Program-made: the position numbers and the translations under genes
Part shown: positions 54,501 to 64,000 of the stretch, piece by piece
Layout of the letters: each line of letters starts with the position of its first letter
Numbering within the stretch: position 1 is the stretch's first letter
Notes under the pieces: model-generated
The model's input: only the letters and a program-made list of their open reading frames with translations
Told to the model about the DNA's origin: nothing
Databases searched by the model: none
NCBI GenBank assembly: GCA_013350335.1
Contig: CM023538.1
Coordinates: forward strand, 57,835,080 to 57,899,079
Direction: 5' to 3'
DNA length: 64,000 bases
From: Chimonanthus salicifolius
Taxonomy: Eukaryota > Streptophyta > Magnoliopsida > Laurales > Calycanthaceae

Positions 54501-57500
54501 TGTTATTAATATTGTTTTCTTAATTTCCTTTTCAGCTGTCCCCTTGGTGTAATAAATGCAATGGAATCAGAATGCCATCCATTGTTGCAGCTCGTGCAGG
54601 TCCAAACTATGGCAAAACTCCATTTTTTGTTTTCCTCCAACTCTGTTTGACCTTTTATCATTATTTGCATTATTTCTGAAACAATTTTTATCTATTTTAC
54701 TATACGTAGATTATTCAAGGAGAAGACCAAGAAAAAACTTGGTTTCTAGGGGGAAGGGTCCTGCTCGGAAAGGATTCATGCCAAGAACACAGGTTGGAAC
54801 AAGCACCCAGAAGAGAGATCGAATTGATAACGTACAAAAAGAAGGGGCTGATTCTTCCAGTTCAACTGAACTAACTGATCTTGATAATAAAGTGTCTGAA
54901 ATGAAAGCCAATGACAGTGAAGAACAGAGACGTGATTTGCATGAAACCAGTCACTTAAGTAGCGAAGTCATGCCAAGGATGGAAGTTGGAACAAGTTCCC
55001 AAAAGAAAAGGCAAAGTGAAGATGTAGGAAATAAAGATTTTGACCCTTCCAACTCTGATGATTATAGTCTTGAAAATGAATTGATCAAGGGCAGAGGCAA
55101 TGTCAGTGAAGAACAGAGAAGTGAAGGTGTTCCCAAGACTAATTTTTTAGACACTCAATTGAAAATGAGGACAAACCTGTTGGAAAAGGTAGAGGAACAT
55201 AGGCTTGATATTGATGGTGATAGAAATGAGTCGGAGAAACAAAATATACATGAAAAGAGTAATATACATGAAAAGAGTAAGATTGATAAAGAGCCTGAGT
55301 TTATCAGCTACTTGACAAAGGGAAGTGTACCTGGGATTGAAGGCAAGACAGACTTGGAGGTAACAGAAGGACTTGGGAAAGTCAAAACTGTAGTGGCTAA
55401 AGAGCTGGATGAGGAAGAGTTATTGTTGAAACGGAAGCAAGAGATGGAAGCCCTTGCTCGCAAGCAATTTGTTGAAGATCTTGCTGAGGAGAACCTTTCA
55501 AAGGGTATTAAAGTATTTGTTTTTCCACAGGTGGCGAAACCTGACCAAGATATTGAAGTTTTCATAAATAAAAATATATCTAGTTTAAAGAATGAACATG
55601 ATGTTTTAATTATGGGCGCATTTAATGATTGGAGATGGAAATTTTTTCAAAAGAAGTTGCATAAGACAGATCTCAAAAATGATTGGTGGTCTTGTGAGGT
55701 AAACATTCCTAGGGAGGCATATAAGATGGATTTTGTATTCTTCAATGGAGGTGATGTCTATGAGAACAATGATTCAAAAGACTTCTTTGTTCCAGTGAAA
55801 GGTGGGATGGATATGCTTGCATTTGAAGATTTCTTGCTTGAGGAGAAGCGAAGGGAGCTTGAAAAACTTGCAGCAGAGCAAGCTGAAAGGGAAAGACAAG
55901 TTGAAGAGCAGCAGTCGAAAGGAAGCGGAAAGGGCAGCAAGTGAGGCTGACAGAGCACAAGCAAAGGTTGAAACTGAGAGAAGGCGGGAAATAGTACATC
56001 AGTTGATGAAAAATGTTAGCACTTCTGTTGATAATGTATGGTACATTGAGTCAAGTGAGTCCAAAGCTGATAACTTGATTAGGCTATATTACAATCGGAG
56101 CTCTGGTCCTCTTGCTCATACTAATGAGATGTGGATTCATGGAGGGTACAATAGCTGGAGGGATGGGCTGTCTATTGTAGGAAAGCTTGAGCATTCTGAG
56201 AAAAAAGCTGGTGATTGGTGGCATGTAGATGGTATGTAATAACATGAATCTTCATTTGTTTTTACCCTTTTCCTTTACGTCTGCAAACATTATGCAACTT
56301 ACATTTTGGTGACAATAGATTCTTGTATTCCCTTTCTTAGTTGAATTGGCTTTTAAATGTTGAGTTAATTTGAAAAGATTGCTTTCACAGAAATGAGTGT
56401 TTAAGAAGTGTTTAAATTGATAATTGTTGACAAGCTCTTTTAACTTCTCACACTTCTGCCCGTTTACTGAATGTTGCCCTTTGAAGAAAGGCCGTGGAAA
56501 TTCTCATGGGGAAGGTAGCATCAAGGATCTGCCTTCCTAGTTGGAGTTGGACTCCACCAATGATCTGCTCAAGTTCTTACCTTATTTTGCGTTAATCATG
56601 CATAACTTAAACATTTGAAATCCAAGACAAAGCATGGTTAACAAAACTGGAGGCAATATTTTCAAATATAAGTTAAAATGGTTTGAATTGGTGTGAAAAT
56701 TTCAAAATGGTAAAAAAATTCTAAAAAAATATAAAAATCTAGAATATTGGAAAATAGTAGATTGTAAGTTTTGTTTTCATTCTAACTCAACATATGAGAA
56801 AATATTAGTCCCTTTTAAGTCAAGTATGTGCTACATCACTTGATGATATTGAACTGAATCATGTATTTATGAACTTGATAATTTTTTATTTTTAACCATT
56901 CTAATATATATTTGGGTCCAAAGATATGTAATAAAAACTAATAATTACTAATCAAATATTAAAGAAGAAATTTGATGCTAAGAGAGGACTATTGAAGTAT
57001 TTCATTCATTCAGTAATGAACTCATGCAATAAGAAGTAGATTCTATTGTCCTATAACTAACATAGACCTTTTTTTTTTTTGAGCAGTAAAAGAGAAATAT
57101 TTCATTAAAACAAAAAAGTACAACAAAAGATCCAAGTATGTACTAAAAAAAAAAAAAGATCCAAGTACAAAGAATAGGGTCTAAAAGGATTAGACCAAAA
57201 AACAAGAAAAACAACAATAAAATGAGAAATCAAAACATATGTACAAAAACAACAAGGAATGTCATAACAAAAAAAAGGCCAGAAAAATGATTGCCGACTC
57301 CCAATTTGCAAAGTAGTTTGCCACTCCATTAGCTGAAAATAATTTTTATAATTCATTTTGAAAAATAGAAAAATATATACACAAAAAAAATCAAAAAATA
57401 AATATAAAAAGTTTCCTTTGATGTAAGCAAGAAATCTTGTTGGTTACTTACTAGATATACAATCAAACTATCATCTTGTTTCACTTGAAAAAATGGCAAA

Positions 57501-60500
57501 AAATGTGAAAACAGAAACAATTGAAGAATAAATGAAAATGTAAAGAATTACATGTTTGGTCCCAAATATTGTTTGTACAATGTTTTATCTTCATTACCAA
57601 ATTAATGTTACAATTTAAAAAAAATTGCCTCGAAATATTTGCTGATATTTTGAAAATATTGGACGGTATAATGCTGATACTTTCAAAATATATGCCGTTA
57701 TTTTTTTCTCCAGTTTTCTTTTAAAAACTCATACCAATATACATCGGTTCATGGTTTGAACCGACTAATTTTTTAAACCATGGGATGAAGTGTTGTGGTG
57801 TATGTTTTTTCTGATAATATAGTATTAATTAGTGAAACGAAACAATAACTCAATAGTAAGTTGGAATCTTGGTGGCGAAGCTTGAAAACAAATGATCTAA
57901 AATTAGTAGGGAAAAACCAAAATATATGGAGTGTAACACTTTAGTGGAACAAAAGATAGAGAGGGAGGTCTGGCTAGAATTTGAAACGATCTATAACACA
58001 GTGCAATATGTTTAGGTATAGAGTATTGGATTTATATATAGCTAATAGGATGAGAGTAGGGTGGCCAAAATGGAGACAAGCTAGCGGAGTCTTATGTGAT
58101 AGAAGAGTCATGCTTCATCTAAAGGGACGATCTTACAAAACTGTTATTTGACTCGTGATGCTTTATGGAGTAGAGTGTTTGACAATGAAGAAAATACAAA
58201 TACACAAAATCAGGGTGACAAAGATGTGCATGTTATGTTAGTTGAGTGGATTGACTCTAAGAGATAAGAGTTAGAAATGACTATACTAGGGATAATTTAA
58301 AAATAGCCCTAATAGATGAAAAATTGAGAGACCCGTTTGTGGTGGTTTGGGCATCTTACCTAGAACATTAGAGTCAACCCTAGCACGTAAGGTCGAGAGA
58401 ATACAAGTTGCATGCATGAGGAGGAGGGTAAGACTACTGGGAGTGTGGAGGGAAGGGATACAAAAAGACATATGAAAGGGTTAAATGGAGAATCAAAACT
58501 CGAAAAGCCGATCCTAGATGAATGAGATTTTGTCTATGATGATGATGATGATGATGATCATAGCATCATATGACAAGTTGAGGATATTGGATGTCCAACG
58601 TTTTGTTTTTTGCCCTTATATTTTGATGCAAAAATCAAACAATCATTAATTTTACAGGTCTTAATGAACATGATAGTCTTCATTTTTCTTAAAAAAGATT
58701 TTGAAGGGGACTCTAGGTCTTGTCTAGAGGGAAAATGATTAAATAAATATGGAAGAACCCATCTCTGTGTTCTTTTAAATTTTGATGTCAATGGTGCAAC
58801 TAGAAGAAAACAAGGGCCACCGTGTGAGGGTGGAGTGCTGCATGATGTTTTGATTGTAATTTTAGTCTAATTTAGGCTTAGATGGAACCTCTGCAATGGT
58901 AAGTTTACAAAGAAAATCCCAAAAAAGGAAAAAGAAGCTTCCAACATATGAAACTGCACTACCATTGGGCACCTACCAAGCCATGAACCGCAGGAAATTT
59001 GACTAAAGGATTGTCCTTTAGGAAAATACAACCAAAAGTTTTAAAAAACACACAACTATTCTTTCACAGCAGCCGACTTTTTTTTTTTTTGAGCGGTAAC
59101 AAAGAAGATTTCATTAAATAAGAAAACCAAGTACATGAAAAGGCATTACAATACAAAAGAGTGGCCTAAAAGAGCTAGACCAGCCACTAGAGGAAAACAA
59201 CAAAAAACAAAGGCAATGTCCCTCCAAAAGAGAAATAATACAAGGTCCCTGATCAAGTCTTGCCAAGCTCGAAGGATGAATACCCTGGAGTCTGAGTTGT
59301 TGACTCCAAATTTGGCAAAGAAATCCGCAGCCCCATTTGCTGTGTGACACACTTAGACGAAAGAGATTTCCATTCCCGAGGACAAACCCCTAATCTTCCT
59401 AGCTGTGGTAATCAACTTCCATGGAATGGCCATTTGCAAAGCATCATTATTTCACCATTCTAATGATAACACCTCTTGAGAAGAAATGAAAGAATAAGCA
59501 TGGGATGGATGGCCATTCTGCCACATCACCCATGCTGTCTTACCAACAAAACCCATTCTAGGAAGGTGCCACACAGCACCCATTCACCATTCCATTCTCT
59601 CCCTTCTTCCTACCAAACAACCCCAATGGATGTCAATGCATTCTCTTAAGACGTTGACTTTGCCTGGATATGCCTAAGCCTGACAACCTTTTTGGCTGAA
59701 AATAGGCTGCTGCCATCCATGAGCCAAAATTCAGGTTTAGCCAGCTGGCAACAGGTGTGAAGTGTTCTATATTTGAGCTTTGGCATATACTCTGGCTCAG
59801 GTCTGGTTGGAATGTTAGTTAGGCATGAATGTAGGTGTTGAGGGCTGGTCGAACTGGCCTGTATGCATCTATGCCTAGCCTGTTTTATTATGCCTTTTGG
59901 ACCTTCTCGTCTGCCTGGTGCATTGACAGCCCTATTTGATACTTAATTGACAGTCCTGTATAAGTTCTTTGTCATAGATTCCAGGTTTAGGGAAAAATGT
60001 GCAATGTAATTGTTGAAGTTTCAAGGGTTCAGGTTGACCACTTTTTGTCTTTTGTTTGTTTATTTAAGTCATCATCATCATCATCAAAGCCACTTACCAC
60101 ATCCATCCGGTGTTGGCGAAGTTCTTCTCTTCCATTCTATCCCATAAAAATCCATAACCTCTGCTACCCTACAATCTATCACATCCTTCTGTACTCCTTC
60201 CAACCAAGTTTTAAAGGTCGTCCTCTCCTACCGGTTCCTTCTTCTTGGTTCTTCCAGTTTTCTATGATAGGGGCAATTTCTTATCTCCTACGTACATACC
60301 GAAACCACCTTAATTAAATGACTTTGCTTCATTTTCTCATTTATTAGGGCTACTAATTCTGTCCTTTAAACTGCTAAAAAAAATCTCTTTTAATGTCACT
60401 CTATTTATCTATCTTAAAATATGCATTTCTGTTATATCCTGTCTACCGTTTTCTCAATTGCCCACACTCATCTCCACAAAGCATTGCTGGCTTAACAGTT

Positions 60501-61847
60501 TTTTCTTTCTTCATAAAGCCTCCCCTTAATCTGCATGGTACTCTTTTATCACACAGCACTCTGCTAGCTATGCTTTATTTAGAGTTTTTTTTTTTTTGAA
60601 AATTCACAAGTGTATTCATTAATGGACTAAAGGTACAGTATAAGAAATATATACTGAATCCTCTACAAAAAACAGGAGAATCAATATCCAAAAGAAAGAT
60701 CAAAATCAAGATCAGAAACCAGTATCTCCCATAGTTGCAAATGTCTCACAAAACCTTCCATTATGGCCCACCCCCACTTTTGATAGGAAATTCATCACTC
60801 CCATGAAGAACTTTTTGGAGTTTCTTTAGCCCAAGAAACTTCTAAAAAGTTTTGGCATTTATTATGCTTCAATTCTACTAGCAGTTAGGCACATTCGGTA
60901 TCAGTGAAATGATGTCTCATCATCCACTGTTATTCTTAATGTGGATGAAAAGCTCAATTGCTTTGTCCTTCACATCCACATGAAGAACTAATCCTTTATA
61001 TTTTAGTTGTAGCGTATGACAGTACATTTTGTTTCATACCTATTGCTTATTATTATTATTTAGATGGTCTGTTGCGTAATTTTATTTCTTCTATCTTTTT
61101 AAATAAGTGCCGCCTTTGACTAATCAATACGTCTATTTTCTGTAGTTGTTGTACCTGATCGAGCCCTTATCTTGGATTGGGTATTTGCTGATGGACCTCC
61201 TGGGAATGCAAAGCTGTATGACAACAATAAGTATCAAGATTTTCATGCCATTGTTCCAAAATGTATACCTGAAGAAATGTATTGGGTTGAAGAAGAACAC
61301 CAGATATACAGGAAACTTCAAGAAGAAAGAAGAATAAGAGAAGAGGCTATACGTGCAAAGGTCGTTAAATTATAATCATTTGACTTTGATGATGCACTGC
61401 AGAAAGATTGACAAAGCGTTATATATTTAGTTAGCATTTGACAAAAAATAGTGGCATCTCCTGTTCTTTTAAATGCTACTGTTTCTTTTGATATCCTTTT
61501 CTGTTCATCTGCAGCTATATCCTTGGAAAACTTTTTGATATGCCATTTGTTTCACTTTGTTTATGTTCTTTCTCAGGCTGAAAAAACTGTGCGGATGAAA
61601 GCTGAAACAAGGGAAAAGACTACGAAAATGTTTTTGTTGTCCCAAAAGCATATTTTGTATACTGAACCACTTGATGTTCAAGCAGGAAGCGCTGTTACAG
61701 TTTTTTATAATCCTACCAGCACAGTTCTTAGTGGAAAACCAGAAGTCTGGTTCAGATGCTCATTCAACCGTTGGACTCATCGTCATGGACCTTTACCACC
61801 TCAGAAAATGGTGCCTGTAGAAAATAGTTCACATCTCAAAGTGACTG
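51540..61847 (+). CDS. SS3: Starch synthase III, plastidial (5' part; continues past the window), with frameshift
   Basis: Visible exons are 51540-51641, 54536-54599, 54710-56231, 61146-61360 and 61577-61847. All are GT-AG with matching phases, about 724 residues so far. The N-terminus (MELSAQAQRSPFLHGTRITI) and exon 2 look like a plastid transit peptide. Exon 3 begins DYSRRRPRKNLVSRGKGPAR, then an acidic, charged linker. Three CBM53 starch-binding domains follow: about residues 335-425 (VLIMGAFNDWRWKFF), 505-600 (EMWIHGGYNSWRDG; LILDWVFADGPPGNAKLYDN) and 660 onward (PEVWFRCSFNRWTHRHGPLP). The GT5 catalytic domain, which adds glucose from ADP-glucose to starch, lies beyond the window. Exon 3 as given shifts frame: an extra T at about 55915 leads to a TGA at 55942. 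Without it the frame continues as KEAERAASEADRAQAKVETE and all later phases fit. It is a natural null allele, a pseudogene or a sequence error. Confidence 0.9.
51642..54535 (+). other. SS3 intron 1
   Basis: Donor GTATCC, acceptor TTCCTTTTCAG. Contains a poly-A/(GAAA)n stretch (52685-52740) and one copy of a repeat family (53230-53830). The GC-richer part at 52780-53220 has no recognised protein. Confidence 0.6.
53230..53830. repeat. Dispersed repeat, copy 1 (SS3 intron 1)
   Basis: Shares an ordered series of segments with 56660-57790: GGTGTGAAATTTCAAAA, AATCTAGAATATTG, CCAAAGATATGTAATAAAAA, AGAAATCTTGTTGGT and GGTTCATGGTTTGAACCG. No coding potential. It lacks the LINE insert present in copy 2, so it serves as an empty-site reference. 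Confidence 0.65.
56660..57790. repeat. Dispersed repeat, copy 2, split by a LINE
   Basis: Same series as 53230-53830. The series is interrupted after CATAGACC (57068) by a poly-T-led L1 fragment and resumes near 57345 with ATAATTCATTTTGAAAAATAG. The ends CATGGTTAACAAAACT (about 56633) and AATTTTTTAAACCATG (about 57767) may be its inverted termini. Confidence 0.6.
57069..57345 (-). mobile_element. L1-type LINE 3' fragment
   Basis: An 11-bp T run followed by GAGCAGTAAAAGAGAAATAT (minus-strand 3'UTR and poly-A). The far end gives SANGVANYFANWES on the minus strand, the RNase H end of plant L1. Strongly 5'-truncated. Confidence 0.65.
58020..58560 (+). mobile_element. RTE-type LINE 3' fragment with (GAT)n tail
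   Basis: The plus-strand frames give WRQASGVLCDRRVMLHLKG, LYGVECLTMKK, LPRTLESTLARKVERIQVA and GVWREGIQKDI. These are the typical C-terminal text of plant RTE reverse transcriptases, broken by several stops. It ends in GATGATGATGATGATGATGA (58540-58559), the simple-repeat tail used by RTE elements instead of poly-A. Confidence 0.75.
59084..59500 (-). mobile_element. L1-type LINE 3' fragment (RNase H end)
   Basis: A T run (59079-59090) and GAGCGGTAACAAAGAAGATT mark the minus-strand 3' end. Minus-strand frames read AIPWKLITTARKIRGLSSGM and then CHTANGAADFFAKFGVNNSD, an RNase H C-terminus with the A-A-D-F-x-A-K-x-G-V pattern. A stop precedes VCHTANG. Confidence 0.75.
60072..60310 (-). mobile_element. 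RTE-type LINE 3' fragment (minus strand)
   Basis: TCATCATCATCATCATCA (about 60070-60087) is the minus-strand (GAT)n tail. Upstream on the minus strand the text FKTWLEGVQKDVIDCRVAEV resembles the RTE C-terminus (compare GVWREGIQKDI at 58.4 kb). Short and degenerate. Confidence 0.55.
60585..60830 (-). mobile_element. L1-type LINE 3' fragment
   Basis: A T run (60586-60597) and GAAAATTCACAAGTGTATTC are followed by a minus-strand frame MGVMNFLSKVGVGHNGRF that fits the RNase H end of L1. Degenerate. Confidence 0.5.
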
Positions 61848-61999
61848 GTAAGAGCTTTTATACATGCAGATAGTAACACGTACACATGCACACACGCACA
61901 CACACACATATTTATAGTGTTTGCATGCATTATGCACGTGGCCTTTATATTTTATTCATGTTTTATTTGATTAATTGAATCTATTATTTAGGAGCTAGG

Positions 62000-63060
62000 G
62001 AGAGATTTTAGGAGGAGGGCAAAAACCCTAAAATCTAAATGCTAGGTGGAAGTATTTATGAAGTGCTTAAGGTGTGTGGGGAAGCCTAAAATGACATGGT
62101 AAAATGGGAGGAAGTATCTAAATCTAAAGAGCAAGGGTAGGGTGTGGATCAGCAAGTGGCCTTGGAGATATGGGAAAGAGCTACCAACCCTTTGGCGCAG
62201 GTTGATTGATGCAGCCAATGGGGTATCAAATGTTTTGGGGTGTGGTTCAAGCAAGGAGGTTGGCAAGAAAGGTTGCCCACTTGTTAGAGAACTCTATAGG
62301 TTGCGGTTTGTGGGGGGTGCAGCTTGGAGGAAACTTATGTGTGGGGCCTGAGTTTTGTGGTAGGTAGATGGAATAAAGTTTGGTTTTGGGAAGACAGGTG
62401 GTTAGGTGATGTAGTTCATAAAGATAGATTCCCAAATCTCTTTAGGTTAGAGTGAATAAACTTTCTAAGGGTCGCTGATAATTATGAGTGTGAGGAGGGT
62501 CCATTGTGTGGTCAATTTCCTTTAGAAGAGTCTTGAGGGAAAGGGAATCAGACTGGTACATTGAACTCTTGGAGATTCTCAATGAGGCTAATTTGAGCAG
62601 ATGAGGACATTAGAATCTGGGATGGGGATCCTTCGGGAGAGTATTTAGTGAAAGTAGCCATAAGATCTTTGTACAAAGTAGTAGTTACTCCACCTCACTT
62701 GGACATTATTTGCAAGGGTAAATCTCCAGCAAAAGTTCAGTCTTTCTATTGGTGTGTGGACAAAGGTAGAGTGCTTACAAGATCTGAACTCATGAGGAGA
62801 GAGCTGTTACTTGTGGAGGTCGATGTGGTGGGTGTCCTATGTGGTGTGAAAATGGAAACTAGGGACCACCTATTTTGTCGTTGCCTTTTTTTGAGAACAC
62901 TTTGGAATAGGTTCCTGGACTCAATGGGCTGCTTTTGGGTTTTAGGTGATTCCATTGTTGATATCCTCTCATCTTGGTGGTGTACAGATTTTAAGGTAGA
63001 GGGAGGATAAGTTGAAATTTAATCCCTTTTTTAATCTTATGGTCCATGTGGAGAGAACGA
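62000..63060 (+). mobile_element. L1-type LINE remnant with zf-RVT domain (in SS3 intron)
   Basis: Plus-strand frames give SKWPWRYGKELPTLWRRLID (end of the reverse transcriptase module) and, at 62648-63010, RSLYKVVVTPPHLDIICKGK, SPAKVQSFYWCVDKGRVLTR and METRDHLFCRCLFLRTLWNR. The last part is the zinc-binding zf-RVT domain (C/H...HLF.C). Frameshifts and stops are present. It lies downstream of SS3 exon 5, so it is intronic if the gene continues. Confidence 0.75.
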
Positions 63061-63097
63061 AATTTGAATGCGTTTGAGTAAAAAGAAAAACCAGTTA

Positions 63098-63608
63098 CAG
63101 TAAAACCTCTATAATGTAATATGGTGGGGACTATAGTACACATATTACATTATAGAGGTTATTAAATTAGAGGGTCTAGCAGTATTCCTTTCTAAAAATC
63201 TCCTTAAAACTCTCACTTATCATTAAAATGTCTTCTCGGCTTCTCTTTGTGGAAACAGATCACTTCATTCATTCCTATACAGTTCTCGTTCATTGAGAAC
63301 AGAGTGCCTGCACTGTCCCAAAGAATGAGGAAGTTTATCCAGAAGTCTATCTCATATTACGTTTCTGGGGTTTAGATGATGTAGTCTGTGAGGTCCTTAG
63401 TCACTTTTACAGTAATTTTGTATTCTGAATGTATGGAATATTACTTTACAAAATGATTGGGGCAATACATTTTTTATTCTGATTGTATTGAATACCGAGT
63501 TAGAGAGATTTATTACATTTTGTATGGGCCCTATGTCGGGACCATCTGCTGATATTATTTTAGACAGGTTATAACTTTATAGAGTATTACATTATAGAGA
63601 GTTTACTG
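63098..63608. mobile_element. Emigrant-like MITE (pogo/Tc1-mariner)
   Basis: 511 bp starting CAGTAAAACCTCTATAATGT and ending ATTATAGAGAGTTTACTG, flanked by TA on both sides (63096-63097 and 63609-63610). The CAGTAAAACCTCTATA terminus is the Emigrant signature. Non-coding; in the SS3 3' part. Confidence 0.85.
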
Positions 63609-63867
63609 TATTAAGGTTTTTGATGTAGCTAAGGATCTTTTGATCTTTTGACTGTTGGGGAGCAAGGAGTTTACGGGTCTTGTCTTTGATGACTTCACTC
63701 GGAGGTGGTTTGTGTGCTTATCAAAGGGGCCTCAGAAAAGGAAACTTGTGGAGAAATGAAGTCCACCAGCTTTAGGTTCTTTTAATTTAATGTAGACGGT
63801 GCAGCTAGGGGGAACTAGCTTGTTAGAATTTCGGGTGTGCTTTAGGGCCATTAGGGTAGCATCTTAT

Positions 63868-64000
63868 CCTTTTTTTTTTGAGAGAACAAAAAAATTGTAT
63901 TAATAAAGAAAAATGAAAATATAAGTGATGGGTATAAGAGACTTAAACCCGAGAAATCAGCATAGGTACAGAAATTTAGTATAGCCTTCAGTTCCTTGGA
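63868..64000 (-). mobile_element. Probable LINE 3' tail, cut by the window end
   Basis: A T run followed by GAGAGAACAAAAAAATTGTA and AATAAAGAAAAATG has the form of the other minus-strand L1 3' ends in this window (57069, 59084, 60585). No protein part is visible before the window ends. Confidence 0.4.

Larger units (their letters stand above)
56232..61145 (+). other. SS3 intron 3, 4.9 kb, rich in retroposon debris
   Basis: Donor GTATGT, acceptor TATTTTCTGTAG. It splits the second CBM53 domain (junction codon G|TT). Holds repeat copy 2, three L1 3' fragments and two RTE 3' fragments, described separately. Confidence 0.75.

Overview
This window is plant nuclear DNA. It has spliced genes with GT-AG introns, AT-rich intergenic sequence, and a dense mix of Ty1/copia and Ty3/gypsy retrotransposons, TRIM elements, L1- and RTE-type LINEs, tRNA-derived SINEs and MITEs. 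The species cannot be named from sequence alone. The long, transposon-filled introns suggest a flowering plant with a fairly large genome, perhaps woody.

Four host genes can be modelled. (1) An ankyrin-repeat/PGG-domain membrane protein (ACD6/ITN1-like) lies on the minus strand, 13010 to 2203. It has five exons with consistent phases (664 residues), and its 7.4-kb second intron is full of mobile DNA. (2) An early-nodulin-like phytocyanin lies on the plus strand at 24523-25238 in two exons; a one-base phase change shifts its C-terminus out of frame. (3) A complete mitochondrial-type bacterial-class ribosomal protein L9 gene lies on the minus strand at 30826-38760, with five coding exons plus a 5'UTR exon and 208 residues. 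(4) The 5' half of a plastid starch synthase III gene lies on the plus strand from 51540 to beyond the window end. It has a transit peptide, an acidic/charged linker and three CBM53 starch-binding domains; a single extra T near 55915 breaks the frame. Two NBS-LRR C-terminal relics lie at about 16.6 and 20.75-21.06 kb.

Layout: 0-2 kb copia LTR plus primer-binding site and a gypsy LTR remnant; 2.2-13 kb ankyrin gene, whose intron holds a foldback element, a tandem segmental duplication, hAT MITEs and SINEs; 13-24.4 kb AT-rich intergenic sequence with MITEs, NLR relics and tandem repeats; 24.5-25.3 kb phytocyanin; 26-30 kb LTR, tandem duplication, a possible hAT transposase tail, an array of CGATAT palindromes and a SINE; 30.8-38.8 kb L9; 39.6-45.7 kb a copia element interrupted by a gypsy element and by a solo TRIM LTR; 45.8-48.5 kb two hAT-type elements that each carry snap-back inverted repeats; 50.15-50.69 kb a complete TRIM; 51.5-64 kb SS3 with LINE, RTE and MITE insertions in its introns.

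The genes are functionally unrelated: defence/stress membrane protein, cell-surface protein, mitochondrial translation, plastid starch synthesis. The main interest is the transposon archaeology. Target-site duplications, an empty site preserved in a duplicate copy and microhomology at a duplication breakpoint let several events be ordered from this sequence alone.
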